64,000 bases of DNA from Clostridioides difficile (GCA_024919175.1 CP103804.1:3720001-3784000), one strand, 5' to 3'; counted from the stretch's first letter, positions 42,530 through 52,381 are shown. Translations and numbers: made by a program. The notes: generated by a model not told the origin, from the letters alone.

Positions 42530-45139
42530 CTATTTTACTAGTTCTTTTACCTCATTAAATGCATTTTCATTTCCACTTCCTCCTACTTTAGTTATCTTAT
42601 CAAATTTCTTACTTTTAACTAAAGTTTTTTGAGGTTCATCAAGTGACTTTCCTACCAGCATTACTGGTGACTTATTTTTACCTGCAAGAACACCTACTGA
42701 TAAAGCATCTATTAAGTCATTTTCTCTTAGAGTTCCATTCTTTGTTATATAAAGATTTCTTAAATTTTTTTCTCTATAAAATTCTTCTATTACTTTTGAA
42801 TTTGTTTTATTTCTATCTTCTCCACCTAATCTTTTAGGACTTGGAAATTGCTTTTCTATATATTTTGGTAAAGAAGTTTCTCCTCCTATGATATAAGATA
42901 TAGTTATTTCTTTCTTACGTATAAACTCTCTAATAGGTGTTATATCATTTTTTAAATTTGTAAGAATTATAGGTGTTTTGTTTTGTGCTGAAATACCACC
43001 AACACTTATTGCATCTGCTAATCCAGTTTGACCATTTGCTACAGATACTTTTTCTACATCTACTATTTTATCTATCTCTTTAGCAAGCTCTAAGGAAGTT
43101 GCATATCTATCTATTCCCCCTATTCTTAAAGGTGTAAGTCCTTTTGATTTTATTTCTTTTTCTAAATTAGAGTTTAATGTGTTTTCTCCACCTATTATGT
43201 AAATATTTTTTGCTTTTAACCTTTTTATCTCAGCTTCTGTGCCTTTATTTAATTTATCTTTTTCAGTCAATAAGATAGGTGCATTTTTAGTTGATGAAAA
43301 TGGAGTTGCTGATAAAGCATCTGGTATTGATGTGCTGTTTACTAATATAACATTTTCAGCTGAATCAAAACCTCTTTTACTTATTCTAACAGCAGTCTCG
43401 TATCTATCATCACCTGTTAAATTTTCCTCTGATGGGCTAGTTGTATTACTGGAGGTACCTCCACTACTTCCACCTGAATTATTATTTCCACCTTGATTAT
43501 TGTCTCCGCCTGAATTATCAGGTATCTTTTCCCACTGTGCATAAAGTACTATATTATCATCAACATTAATTATATCACTTCCATCACCTTTATATGGAGT
43601 TCCACTACCATCTGGTTTTGTATTCCATCCAGTAAATCTGTATCCTTCTTTTGTAAGATTTCCTGGATTAGCTTTTACATTTGTATTTGTATTTCCATCA
43701 TGCAATTCATCCTCAGGCACATCTCCTTGTCCACCATTGTTTTCATATTTAACTCTGTATTTATCCGTCCAAAATGCATAAAGAGTTGTATTTACATCCT
43801 TTATGTTAAACTTTTCTCCTGCTTTATATCTACTGCCTGTATCATCTAGTTTTGTACTCCAATAAAAAGTTCCTCCTCTACCAGAAGGTGCTATTAAGCC
43901 ATTATCCCCAAGTACAGTAACTTCATCTCCTTTTCCATATATATTATTATCTATTGGAGCTGTACCTGTACTTCCATTTTCATCATATGTTACTCTACAT
44001 TCCTCTTTCCACTGTGCAAATAAAGTTGTATTTTTCGTAAGATTAAATTTATTGCCAGCTTGATACGAAGTACCTATACCATCATTTTTTGTATTCCATC
44101 CCATAAATATTGCTCCAGCTTTAGATGGTACCTGACTTGTAACAGTTACTTCATCACCTTTTTTATGTTTTTCTTCAGATATACTTCCTATTCCTCCATT
44201 TAAGTTATATTCCAGTTTATATCCCCATTGTGCATATACTGTATCTCCTGCAATGTTTGGTGGAATAGGATCCCCTTCTTTAAAGGATGTACCACTTCCA
44301 TCTTCTTCTGTATTCCATCCTATGAATTCTTCATCACCATTGATAAGTCCACCTGACCCTGGGAATTTGTCAGCCTCTCCTGGTTTTGGTAAATCTGGAA
44401 GTGTACCTGTTCCTCCATTACCATCCAGTTGTAAATCATACTCCCATTGTGCATAAAGGTCTATGTTAAAGTTGTCATAATTGTTTAATGATACCTCAAA
44501 ACTTGAGTCTAAATTATAAGATTTTCCTGTACCATCAGCCTTTGTATTCCACTTTGTAAGTTTATAATTTGTTTTTTTAAGGTTACCTTCATTTCCTTTA
44601 ATTTGCAAAGTATCATTCTGATGATACCTATTTGAATCTGATGGAGCATTACCTGAAGTATTTCCATTTCCATTATATCTTAACTGTAAAAAGTCTGGAA
44701 TCCAAATGGCATAAAGTGTTGTGTCTCTATCAATACCTGTTCCTCCTATCCAATCTCCACCTCCATACGGTTGAGTGCCACTGGCTAGATGATCCCTTGA
44801 GATACTCCAACCATCAGTATGATAGTTTGCTCTTGTAAGATTATTACTTAACGCTAAATAAGAATCAAAATCATCAAGGTCATATACTTTTGGACCTGTT
44901 ATTACTAGTCCGGGAATAAAACTTCCTCCGTTAAGTACAGCTTCATTTATGGTTCCTCCAGTAGCCCCATTATCATCATAAGTTATTGTAATATTATTAA
45001 CTCTCCTTAAGGTTTTATCTTGAATCTGCTTATTAAATATCTTATTTAAGTCATAATCGGCAAAAACATTTGAATAATTTATAGGAATTATAGCAAATGT
45101 AAGTATACATATAGTTAACTTTTTTAACTTTTGGTTCAT
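42530..45139 (-). CDS. CWB2 cell wall protein with six InlB-type (flg_new) repeats
   Basis: An 869-residue exported surface protein. A signal peptide (about 1-29, ending near VFADYD) precedes six Listeria/Bacteroides-type beta-repeats of 70-100 residues. They are recognised by repeats of GWNTK-x-DGSGT-x-Y and LYAQW. A Gly/Asn/Ser-rich linker (about 550-585) leads to three CWB2 modules (about 586-869; LTGDDRYETAVRIS is the first, then GGIDRYATSLELAK, then LGGEDRNKTNSKV). CWB2 modules anchor C. difficile S-layer proteins to the wall polymer PSII. The repeats suggest adhesion or matrix binding (inference). The start at 45139 follows GAGGAGGGCTTTG. It lies 170 bases downstream of the secreted repeat protein. 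Confidence 0.9.
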   Translation of the reverse strand: MNQKLKKLTICILTFAIIPINYSNVFADYDLNKIFNKQIQDKTLRRVNNITITYDDNGATGGTINEAVLNGGSFIPGLVITGPKVYDLDDFDSYLALSNNLTRANYHTDGWSISRDHLASGTQPYGGGDWIGGTGIDRDTTLYAIWIPDFLQLRYNGNGNTSGNAPSDSNRYHQNDTLQIKGNEGNLKKTNYKLTKWNTKADGTGKSYNLDSSFEVSLNNYDNFNIDLYAQWEYDLQLDGNGGTGTLPDLPKPGEADKFPGSGGLINGDEEFIGWNTEEDGSGTSFKEGDPIPPNIAGDTVYAQWGYKLEYNLNGGIGSISEEKHKKGDEVTVTSQVPSKAGAIFMGWNTKNDGIGTSYQAGNKFNLTKNTTLFAQWKEECRVTYDENGSTGTAPIDNNIYGKGDEVTVLGDNGLIAPSGRGGTFYWSTKLDDTGSRYKAGEKFNIKDVNTTLYAFWTDKYRVKYENNGGQGDVPEDELHDGNTNTNVKANPGNLTKEGYRFTGWNTKPDGSGTPYKGDGSDIINVDDNIVLYAQWEKIPDNSGGDNNQGGNNNSGGSSGGTSSNTTSPSEENLTGDDRYETAVRISKRGFDSAENVILVNSTSIPDALSATPFSSTKNAPILLTEKDKLNKGTEAEIKRLKAKNIYIIGGENTLNSNLEKEIKSKGLTPLRIGGIDRYATSLELAKEIDKIVDVEKVSVANGQTGLADAISVGGISAQNKTPIILTNLKNDITPIREFIRKKEITISYIIGGETSLPKYIEKQFPSPKRLGGEDRNKTNSKVIEEFYREKNLRNLYITKNGTLRENDLIDALSVGVLAGKNKSPVMLVGKSLDEPQKTLVKSKKFDKITKVGGSGNENAFNEVKELVK

Positions 45140-45192
45140 CAAAGCCCTCCTCTTTATATAAAAAATAATTTTATTTTTTCATTTTGTAAAAT

Positions 45193-45228
45193 AAAGAAAT
45201 ACTGATAAAATCTATATCAGCATTTCTT
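45193..45228 (-). terminator. Terminator after the secreted repeat-protein gene
   Basis: AAGAAATACTGATA pairs with TATCAGCATTTCTT, with T-rich flanks, between the two surface-protein genes. Confidence 0.6.
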
Positions 45229-45236
45229 ATAATTAT

Positions 45237-45275
45237 TATAATCTTATTCTTATATAAATATTGAATAAGATTATA
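45237..45275. repeat. Second inverted repeat between the two surface-protein genes
   Basis: TATAATCTTATTC and GAATAAGATTATA form a perfect 13-bp dyad with a 13-base loop, immediately past the stop codon of the secreted protein gene. It could be a first terminator ahead of 45193-45228, or part of a regulatory structure. Confidence 0.6.
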
Positions 45276-45309
45276 ACTTGTAAATTACAATAATAAACAA
45301 CTTATATTG

Positions 45310-47013
45310 TTAATTTTTTTGCCATACTGCATATAATACAATGTTTCTTTCGTCCATAGTGATTGTTCCTGATACTATTGTTGATGGGTCATTTCTAACT
45401 GTACTCCATCCTACAAATGTATAAGTATCAGCATCAAGCCCATTAATATTTCCTAAAACCGTTACAGTATCTCCTTTTTTATATTCTGTTGTATCAACTG
45501 GAACCATACCCGAAACGAATACCCCTGAAGGGAAGTTTGATACATAGGCTACCCTATAAGTTTTTTCGGCTACAGTAAAATAAATTGTATTTGGAGTAAT
45601 TCCAGAAGAATTAAGCGTAACTGTTTGAGACTGACTTGCTGGGTCTAATTTATATCCAGCAGGAACCTTTGTAGAATCTGCAGTTATTGTATGGTTTCCA
45701 AGTACAGCATTAACAACCTCTGTGTATGTACTTCCAACTATATTACCATCTTTATCTTTAAAACCAATTGTTAAAGTACGTTCTGCTTCTGAAGGCATCT
45801 TACTTACTGTAAAGTAAACTGTATCTGGAACAAGACCACTTGTACTAAGGTTTACCATTTCAAATTGGTTATCTGGATTAAGTACATATCCATTTGGTAC
45901 CTTTGTAGAATCCGATTCAACTCTATGATTTCCATATTGAGCTGGCAATGTAACTGTATATGGATCTCCAATTATTGCTCCACTATCTTTATCTTTAAAG
46001 TTAACAGTAACTATACGATTTACAAGTGGAATATCAGGACTAACTGTAAAGTAGACAACACTCTTATCAAGTCCTGTTGGTTGTAAATTAACAGTCTGAG
46101 TTTGACTAGAAGGGTCAAGTTTATAGCCATTAGGAACTTTTGATGTGTTTGGTGTTACATTATGTGAACCTAATATATCTGGAATTTCTTCTACATAAGT
46201 ACTTCCAACCTTATTTCCATCTTTATCCTTAAACCCAACTATAAGAATACGATTTTCTTCTGGCACTCCAGCCTTATCAGGAATGACTGTAAAATCAACT
46301 TCATTTGGATTAACTCCGTTTTGAGCAAGATTTACCACTTTAGATTGACTTGTAGGATCTAATTTATATCCAGTAGGAACTTTTGTAGCATCCGGTGTAA
46401 CTGTGCTATTTCCATACCTAGCTGGAACTTGAGTTGTGTATGACCCAATTATAGCTCCTGTTTCTTTATTTTTATAATTTACCTTAATAGAAAGTTTTGC
46501 GCTTGAAATTTCAGTAGATGCATATGCTGTTTTTGTAGCGTTTCCATTCCCTGTATTAGGTGATGTATAGCTCCAATTTACTCCAGACATATCTCGATTT
46601 GTCACAAAAGAATAAACTCCTGTCATTTGGCTTCCTGTTATACCTGCAGATGGTATCCCATTTGGAAATCCATAACTTGTTCCATAAATAGTTGAAACTT
46701 TTTCCCCATTAACTTGTAATACCCATCCCTCTTGAGAACCTCCCTTTGGGTCAGTTCCCCATACATACTTTACGTTTACTGAATTTCCACCACATGGAAC
46801 AAATAATGTAAAAAATGTTACATATCCACTTCCCATATTTGCACGAAAGTCTACCTGATATCTACCATTAATATCATATTTTCGAGCTATGTTTTGTGGT
46901 GCTACATCATTAACTTTATCTGGTAAAATCTGTGCATGTGATGGTATTGCTAAACCAGTAGCTAAAACTAGCATTGAAACAAAGGATGTTAACTTTCTTA
47001 ATCTGTGTTTCAT
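45310..47013 (-). CDS. Secreted repeat protein with MucBP-like repeats and one flg_new repeat
   Basis: A 567-residue exported protein. A signal peptide (about 1-28, ending SHAQ) precedes a unique domain of about 150 residues (Gly/Tyr/Phe-rich; GYVTFFTLFVPCGGNSVNV). Then come four repeats of about 75-80 residues that read V-x-F/Y-K-D-K-D/E ... I/V-G-S-x-Y-T ... GYKLDP-x-SQ ... VYFTV; these resemble MucBP-type mucin-binding modules. The C-terminus is a single flg_new repeat ending NIVLYAVWQKN. There is no CWB2, LPXTG or membrane anchor, so it is either secreted or held by another surface protein such as its neighbour. The start follows TAGGGGGATTTTTAT. Confidence 0.8.
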   Translation of the reverse strand: MKHRLRKLTSFVSMLVLATGLAIPSHAQILPDKVNDVAPQNIARKYDINGRYQVDFRANMGSGYVTFFTLFVPCGGNSVNVKYVWGTDPKGGSQEGWVLQVNGEKVSTIYGTSYGFPNGIPSAGITGSQMTGVYSFVTNRDMSGVNWSYTSPNTGNGNATKTAYASTEISSAKLSIKVNYKNKETGAIIGSYTTQVPARYGNSTVTPDATKVPTGYKLDPTSQSKVVNLAQNGVNPNEVDFTVIPDKAGVPEENRILIVGFKDKDGNKVGSTYVEEIPDILGSHNVTPNTSKVPNGYKLDPSSQTQTVNLQPTGLDKSVVYFTVSPDIPLVNRIVTVNFKDKDSGAIIGDPYTVTLPAQYGNHRVESDSTKVPNGYVLNPDNQFEMVNLSTSGLVPDTVYFTVSKMPSEAERTLTIGFKDKDGNIVGSTYTEVVNAVLGNHTITADSTKVPAGYKLDPASQSQTVTLNSSGITPNTIYFTVAEKTYRVAYVSNFPSGVFVSGMVPVDTTEYKKGDTVTVLGNINGLDADTYTFVGWSTVRNDPSTIVSGTITMDERNIVLYAVWQKN

Positions 47014-48192
47014 ATAAAAATCCCCCTATAATATTTTTTTATTTCAAATAGATTTTCCATACTTCAATTTGTATTATTTTAAAATATTTATCTTGATTTT
47101 GGATAACCTATTGTGAAATCTAACTTGAAAATAAAATTTAGTTCATCTAATATTTATTTAAAACTTTTTTTATTATCTTATAATCAAATGTAATATATAT
47201 TCGAAATTTATATGATGGCTGTAACAACCATTAGAATACTAAATATTTTACTCTTATAGAGTAAAAGTTTATAAATTTAGAAGTATAACACTAAGTTTTA
47301 CATATTTATGTACTTTTAAATGCATCTTCTTTAGCATTATTTCTTTTACAAGAATTATAAAAAACTTGATTGTAATGTGAAATTATAATATTAATAATTT
47401 TATAATTATAATATTCTTTTTATTTCAATTATCATTTTTATAGTTTCCATTTGTTATAAAATGGTTCTATATTTTTTTAACTAAACAGCCATTTTATAAA
47501 ATAAATATTTTATTCAAAATAAATAAAAACAATTCAAATTAATGAAAAATTCTTGTAAAAAAAACAAGAAAATATTCATAAATTTGATTATTAATACAGA
47601 TATTTTGAAAAAAAAAATACCTATTTTATAAAATATACATTAGTTTCAACAATATAAAGACTTTTTTATAACTAAGGGTTACTTTTTTATTTGTTTTTTT
47701 AATTATATCATTCTTTTTTATATTATTCAATATTTTGACATTTATTCCAATATATTGAATATTTTTCATTTAGTAATCTACATTTAAACTTATAAATTTA
47801 TTTTTTATTTTGTTTCATTTAATAATTTTTTCTATTTTTAAAAAATGAATCAATAAAAAACAAGGAGACGCATAAAAATAAAAATTTGAATCATTTCCTT
47901 TTTATACAAAAAACAGAAAAGGGGTTCATAAGAACCCTCAATCTATGTGATAATTGTTGTGTTAAAAAAAACAAAAACATTATAATTATAGCAAATATGG
48001 ATATTATAAAAAAGTGATATTCCCATTAGATATTGAAAAAATGATTCAGTAATACTATTTAGCCTAATTTTAGAAAAGTTAAACTTAAGATTTGATTAGA
48101 AAAAATCAATGTTGATACATCCTATTACTTCTTATATTTTCGCTTATTTAAATTATACTTATACTTTATAATACAAATAAAAATACATCTAT
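47014..48192. other. Long AT-rich intergenic region (about 1.2 kb)
   Basis: No coding frame of note is present on either strand. Dyads seen are TTTTACTC/GAGTAAAA (about 47247-47267), TTATAAAATGG/CCATTTTATAA (47454-47499), TTCTTG/CAAGAA (47550-47570) and GGGTTC/GAACCC (47922-47937). The last, with a T run on the minus strand, could terminate the FlxA-like gene transcript. I see no match to c-di-GMP riboswitch motifs. The region would be the leader of the secreted repeat protein, or relic DNA. Confidence 0.55.
47921..47937 (-). terminator. Possible terminator downstream of the FlxA-like gene
   Basis: GGGTTC-ATAA-GAACCC is a short GC-rich stem for this region, followed on the minus strand by CTTTTCTGTTTTTT. 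It lies 250 bases past the stop codon. Confidence 0.45.
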
Positions 48193-49020
48193 CTAAATAG
48201 CAGTATTAATTCTCTTATTAAGTTCTATTAATTCTTCAGCAATACCTGATTCTGTATATATTTGATTTTCGCTATTAACCTTTTTCTCAATAGTATTATC
48301 GGAAATAGGCTCTTTATGCTTGTTATCTAAATTACTTGGTATAACTATATTTTCTTCAGTAATAACACCAATAGATTCTTGTTTATCTTCATAAATTTCT
48401 TCTTCTCTACTCTTTTCATCGTCTTTAATTTCTTCTAACTTTTTATTATTTTCTTTAATTTTATCTGTACTAGCAGATAGCTGTTCTCCAAAAGACATAT
48501 TAATCTTACTTAATCCGCTACTTAATTTACCACTCTCAAATAAATCGAATTTGGTAGGTGAATGACGAGTTTGACTACTCATTTCAATATTCTTAGTACG
48601 AATATCATCAGATAAACTAATTCTCATGCTATTAGTTTTAGAAATATTTTTTATATCACGGTCAGATGATACTAAAGTCTCTGTGGTATAGTAAGTTAAT
48701 CCTTTCGCATAATCGTATTTATTTTGGGAATTTTCTTGATTAATATCAGATTGTTTAGATTCTTTTTTAAGTGTGTCATCTTTAATTAATTGACTTGCAT
48801 ATTCCTGTTTTTGATTTTTTAAATCATTAATTTGTTGTTGTAATACTTCAATTTTCATATCCTTTATTTTAGAATCCATATTTTTATCAGTTTTCAAATC
48901 TGTGATTAAACTTTCTAGCTTTTGTATTTGCTCATCAAATTTTTCTAACTTGTCATTACTTTTATTGCTATAATTACTCTGATTTACATGTGTACTTCTT
49001 GTATTAATAGATATAGACAT
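48193..49020 (-). CDS. FlxA-like coiled-coil protein
   Basis: A 275-residue hydrophilic, Lys/Glu/Asn/Ser-rich protein without signal peptide or membrane segment. Residues 20-80 form a coiled coil (FDEQIQKLESLITDLKTDK, then EVLQQQINDLKNQKQEY) like the FlxA family. The rest is largely disordered with a second short coiled coil near 180-200. FlxA-like proteins have no firm role. It lies 25 bases after the nitroreductase gene, so the two are probably one operon. The start follows GTAGGGAGTAGTTATA. The function is unknown. Confidence 0.6.
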   Translation of the reverse strand: MSISINTRSTHVNQSNYSNKSNDKLEKFDEQIQKLESLITDLKTDKNMDSKIKDMKIEVLQQQINDLKNQKQEYASQLIKDDTLKKESKQSDINQENSQNKYDYAKGLTYYTTETLVSSDRDIKNISKTNSMRISLSDDIRTKNIEMSSQTRHSPTKFDLFESGKLSSGLSKINMSFGEQLSASTDKIKENNKKLEEIKDDEKSREEEIYEDKQESIGVITEENIVIPSNLDNKHKEPISDNTIEKKVNSENQIYTESGIAEELIELNKRINTAI

Positions 49021-49045
49021 TATAACTACTCCCTACTCAAATATT

Positions 49046-49684
49046 CTAAACTCTAGAGACTTTATAAACTACATTTCTAGCTTGTGGTAAGTTGCCAGCT
49101 GGAACACCAACAGCGATACCAAATGGTACACAATACCCTTCTGGTATATTTAATAATTCTCTATATTTTTTATTTGTATCAAACTTCATTGTTATAGATT
49201 CTGATTCTTTTACATCATCTTTATCTAGGACACTCACAAGACCCACAATGTCACCTTGCTCAACAGGTGTAAATAGTCCCCTAACCATTCCTATTATGCA
49301 ACTCCCAAGTCCTAAAGCCTGTGCAGCTGTTGTTATGTTCCCTGTAAGTATTCCCACATCATATGGAGCCCATGAACTCTCTTCATCATAAGAAATAAAT
49401 AAAACAGTTGGTGCACCATAAAATAACTTAAAATTTTTATTTATTTCAACATTACTAACTTCATGAATTCTAGAAAGAGTATCATCACTAATCTCTTTTA
49501 AAAGCTTTTGGTCTTGTACAGCAGTTATGTGCCATGGCTGTTTATTACACCCTGAAGGTGCTGCAAATGCACAATGTAGTAATGTATCTAATTGTTCATC
49601 TGTAATTTGTTCTGTTGTAAACTTTCGTATGCTTCTACGCTCTTGTATCAATTTTATTGTTTGATTGTCTTGTAAATTATTCAT
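49046..49684 (-). CDS. Nitroreductase-family FMN protein
   Basis: A 212-residue flavoprotein of the nitroreductase family. The FMN-binding motif ERRSIRKF sits near residue 16, AAPSGCNKQPWHI at about 42-54, and ALGLGSCIIGMVRG at about 120-133. It binds FMN and reduces nitro compounds, quinones or similar with NAD(P)H; the physiological substrate is unknown. There is a nearby terminator on its upstream side from pilJ. The start follows AAAAGGGGAAGAGATATA. It heads a likely operon with the FlxA-like gene. Confidence 0.9.
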   Translation of the reverse strand: MNNLQDNQTIKLIQERRSIRKFTTEQITDEQLDTLLHCAFAAPSGCNKQPWHITAVQDQKLLKEISDDTLSRIHEVSNVEINKNFKLFYGAPTVLFISYDEESSWAPYDVGILTGNITTAAQALGLGSCIIGMVRGLFTPVEQGDIVGLVSVLDKDDVKESESITMKFDTNKKYRELLNIPEGYCVPFGIAVGVPAGNLPQARNVVYKVSRV

Positions 49685-49856
49685 TATATCTCTTCCCCTT
49701 TTATGTATTTGTAATATTAAACACCAAATTTTCAGAAAATTAATTTTATAATTAAACTTCTTTATATCCTTATTATAATTATTTTTAGTTTACATGTGAA
49801 GCTTTTATAATATCAAAATATTAACATATCTACTCTACAAATAATATTAGATAAAA

Positions 49857-49915
49857 AACTGGTATTACTCAACTATAGAAAATGTCATTTTTCTATAGAA
49901 TGATTAATACCAGTA
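49857..49915 (-). terminator. Terminator after pilJ
   Basis: ACTGGTATTA pairs with TAATACCAGT, with an inner CTATAGAAAA/TTTTCTATAG stem. It lies just past the pilJ stop codon. Confidence 0.8.
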
Positions 49916-49936
49916 AAATTGATAAAACATACTACA

Positions 49937-50746
49937 TTAATTTAAAGGACCCCAACCAGCTTTGGTATGAATCTCTGTTTTTACAGATTTAGTCTTACCA
50001 TCAGCTGAATCAACATCCCATGACCTACCTGCAACAGAAATACCATTGTTACCTTTATACCATCTACCTTCATCGTAATCATAAACTAAAGATGTGTACC
50101 AATTACTTCCAGTCGTATCATTTGCAAATACAACTACAGTAGCATCAGATTTAGTAGGATTATATGCATATGGTTGTATATACAATGTCTTATTACTTAA
50201 ATTATATTTCTTCTTAAACTCATCTGGAATTGTAGGCCAGCCATTTTTATATTTATTCGCTAGTAAATATTTTCTAAAATCATCATTACTCTTTGAAGGC
50301 CCTGGTATTATAGAAGGGTCTACTGCAAATGATGCAATCAAGTCTACCATACTTTGATGTACATCTCTAGCCATCTCAACACCATCTGGATGTTCTGTAC
50401 AAGTAACATAAACTTTTGCAATACTTTCTTCTCCAGTTATTCCATCATATCCATCATCAAACTCTGCTGAATATGTTCCACCTGACTTACACTTTGGTTC
50501 TGTTTCAAAATACTTACCGTCCGTATTTTTTAATACATCTTTTATAACCTCTTTTTTATCTTTACTAGGCTCCTCAGCCACAGCAATAACAATTTGAGTT
50601 TTTATATTTTCTCTATTAGAAAGACATGTTACTGCTTTACTTTTTTCTATATTTTTAAAAAGTGCTGGTAGTGCAACTATAACTAAAATTCCTATTATAG
50701 ATATAACTACTAATAGTTCAATTAGTGTAAAACCCTTTTTATTCAT
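49937..50746 (-). CDS. pilJ: Type IV pilin PilJ
   Basis: A 269-residue type IV prepilin. The class III signal MNKKG^FTLIELLVVISIIGILV (written in part: KKG-FTLIELL) has Glu at +5 after the cleavage site. The hydrophobic alpha-1 helix is followed by a large globular domain. The double length of the globular part matches PilJ of C. difficile, known from structural work as a dual pilin-fold minor pilin located along the pilus. Three cysteines (VTCLSN, EPKCKSG and YVTCTEHP) are in the globular part. I start at 50746, spaced correctly after GGGA; the longer frame lacks a ribosome site. Its gene is away from the main pil cluster. Confidence 0.93.
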   Translation of the reverse strand: MNKKGFTLIELLVVISIIGILVIVALPALFKNIEKSKAVTCLSNRENIKTQIVIAVAEEPSKDKKEVIKDVLKNTDGKYFETEPKCKSGGTYSAEFDDGYDGITGEESIAKVYVTCTEHPDGVEMARDVHQSMVDLIASFAVDPSIIPGPSKSNDDFRKYLLANKYKNGWPTIPDEFKKKYNLSNKTLYIQPYAYNPTKSDATVVVFANDTTGSNWYTSLVYDYDEGRWYKGNNGISVAGRSWDVDSADGKTKSVKTEIHTKAGWGPLN

Positions 50747-50769
50747 AATAATCATTCCCATTAAATAAA

Positions 50770-50775
50770 ATTATA
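50770..50775 (-). promoter_or_regulatory. Possible -10 element for pilJ
   Basis: TATAAT on the minus strand lies 24 bases upstream of the pilJ start. The -35 is poor. It may allow pilJ expression independent of the nifS-thiI-crcB transcript. Confidence 0.35.
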
Positions 50776-50792
50776 GTGTTTACTTTAATCTG

Positions 50793-51167
50793 CTATACAG
50801 TAATAAAGTGTCTACATAAAGCTCTTCCAACAAAAACTCCCAAAATACTTAATGTCAAGTTAAAAAATATGTTTAGTCCAAATAATATATAGTTCCCACT
50901 ATCAAAAAACTTTACAGTTTCGAAGCTAAAAGTAGAAAATGTAGTTAGTCCTCCCATTAAACCAGTTGTCAAAAACAATTTCAAATTATTAGAAATAGAA
51001 TCTGTCCTTATACTCATTTCCATCACAAAACCAATTAAAATTCCACCCATAATATTGACCACTAAAGTCCCAAATGGAAACTTAGTTCCTACAAACTTTA
51101 GAGATATTAAATATCTTAATATAGCTCCTAAAAATCCACCAATACCAACATATAATACTTGAATCAC
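50793..51167 (-). CDS. crcB: Fluoride channel Fluc/CrcB
   Basis: A 124-residue membrane protein with four helices that forms a dimeric fluoride exporter. Family motifs: GGFLGAILRYLIS, FGTLVVNIMGG and GLMGGLTTFSTFSFE. The start is a GTG at 51167 behind TAGGTG; the GTG nine bases upstream overlaps that site. It lies about 38 bases after thiI, and 46 bases before pilJ. No fluoride riboswitch is apparent upstream; the gene is inside an operon. Confidence 0.9.
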   Translation of the reverse strand: MIQVLYVGIGGFLGAILRYLISLKFVGTKFPFGTLVVNIMGGILIGFVMEMSIRTDSISNNLKLFLTTGLMGGLTTFSTFSFETVKFFDSGNYILFGLNIFFNLTLSILGVFVGRALCRHFITV

Positions 51168-51205
51168 ATATAACACCTACCCCAAATAACTAAATCACTT
51201 CCATA

Positions 51206-52381
51206 TTAAAATTCTATGTCTTCAACCTCTATTCCGTCAATTGCATCCTGTATTAATTTTTCAATATCAAGTGACAGCTCAGATTTTTCTATTTTTTCTA
51301 GTCTAGGTTTAGTGACAGGTTTTCTAGGAGAAAATACACTACAGCAATCTTCCTCAGGTATTATAGATGTTTCAAAAGTCCCTATTTTCTTAGCTATATC
51401 GACTATGTCTGATTTATCCATAGCTATAAGTGGTCTAAATACTGGTAAATCTACAACCGCATTAGTACAAGTAAGCCCTTGTATAGTTTGAGATGCAACT
51501 TGACCAATACTTTCACCTGTAATTAAAGCATCACAATGTCTTTTTTCAGAAAGTCTTTGTGCTATTCTCATCATAAATCTTCTTGAAAGAATAGTAGCTT
51601 CTTCTTCATTACAATTCTCACCAATTGCTTTTTGTATCTCTAATATATTTACTTTATGAAGTCTTACTCTACCACAATACTTTGCTAATATCTTAGCTAA
51701 ATCCTTAACTTTTTCTTGCGACCTTTCACTTGTGAATGGATAACTGTGAAAATGTACTGCTTCTACTTCCATACCTCTTTTTGCAACCATCCATGTTGCT
51801 ACTGGACTATCTATACCACCTGATAAAAGAGACATCGCTCTACCATTAGTTCCAAGTGGTAAACCACCATATCCAGGTATAGTATCACTATAAACCATAG
51901 TATGAAATTCTCTGTATTCACATTTTATTTTAACTTCTGGATTTCTTACATCAACATCAATTCTATCTCCTACCTTTGATAATAAGTACCCACCTATATC
52001 CATACTCATTTCTTGAGAAGTTAATCTAAAAGACTTATCTCCTCTTCTCGACTCTACCTTAAAAGTTTTATATCCAGCATCTATTTTTTCTTCTAACATC
52101 TTTAAAGCTATTTCTTTTAATGTATCATAATCTTTTTTAGCTCTTACTCCAGGACATACGCCTACTATACCAAATACTTTTCTAACTTCTTCAATTACTT
52201 CTTCATAATCATAATCTTCTAAATCGACATATATTCTTCCATATTCTTTATATACATTAAATTTACCAATTGGCTTTAACATATTTCTTATATTTCTTAT
52301 AAGTCTATTCTCAAATATATATCTATTTTTTCCTTTTACTCCAATTTCTCCATACTTTACTATTAATATATTATACACCAT
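51206..52381 (-). CDS. thiI: tRNA 4-thiouridine synthase ThiI
   Basis: A 391-residue enzyme for s4U8 formation in tRNA. An N-terminal ferredoxin-like and THUMP region precedes the PP-loop ATPase with the motif SGGIDSPVATWM. There is no C-terminal rhodanese domain, as in Bacillus, where a dedicated cysteine desulfurase supplies sulfur. That partner is encoded 45 bases upstream here. A conserved Cys pair is in EEDCCSVFSPR. The start follows AAGAGGTGAA. The assignment is secure. Confidence 0.95.
   Translation of the reverse strand: MVYNILIVKYGEIGVKGKNRYIFENRLIRNIRNMLKPIGKFNVYKEYGRIYVDLEDYDYEEVIEEVRKVFGIVGVCPGVRAKKDYDTLKEIALKMLEEKIDAGYKTFKVESRRGDKSFRLTSQEMSMDIGGYLLSKVGDRIDVDVRNPEVKIKCEYREFHTMVYSDTIPGYGGLPLGTNGRAMSLLSGGIDSPVATWMVAKRGMEVEAVHFHSYPFTSERSQEKVKDLAKILAKYCGRVRLHKVNILEIQKAIGENCNEEEATILSRRFMMRIAQRLSEKRHCDALITGESIGQVASQTIQGLTCTNAVVDLPVFRPLIAMDKSDIVDIAKKIGTFETSIIPEEDCCSVFSPRKPVTKPRLEKIEKSELSLDIEKLIQDAIDGIEVEDIEF

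Noticed and set aside
42404..42530. Possible phase-variable invertible switch upstream of the PAS-GGDEF-EAL gene
   Set aside because: Phosphodiesterase genes of this species can be phase-variable, so I looked for long flanking inverted repeats. Only a 14-bp terminator stem is present in the 127-base gap.
47014..48192. c-di-GMP riboswitch in the leader of the surface-protein gene
   Set aside because: No class I or class II aptamer core words were found on the minus strand; only simple hairpins.
50793..51205. Fluoride riboswitch upstream of crcB
   Set aside because: crcB starts within an operon about 38 bases after thiI. There is no room and no recognisable riboswitch core.
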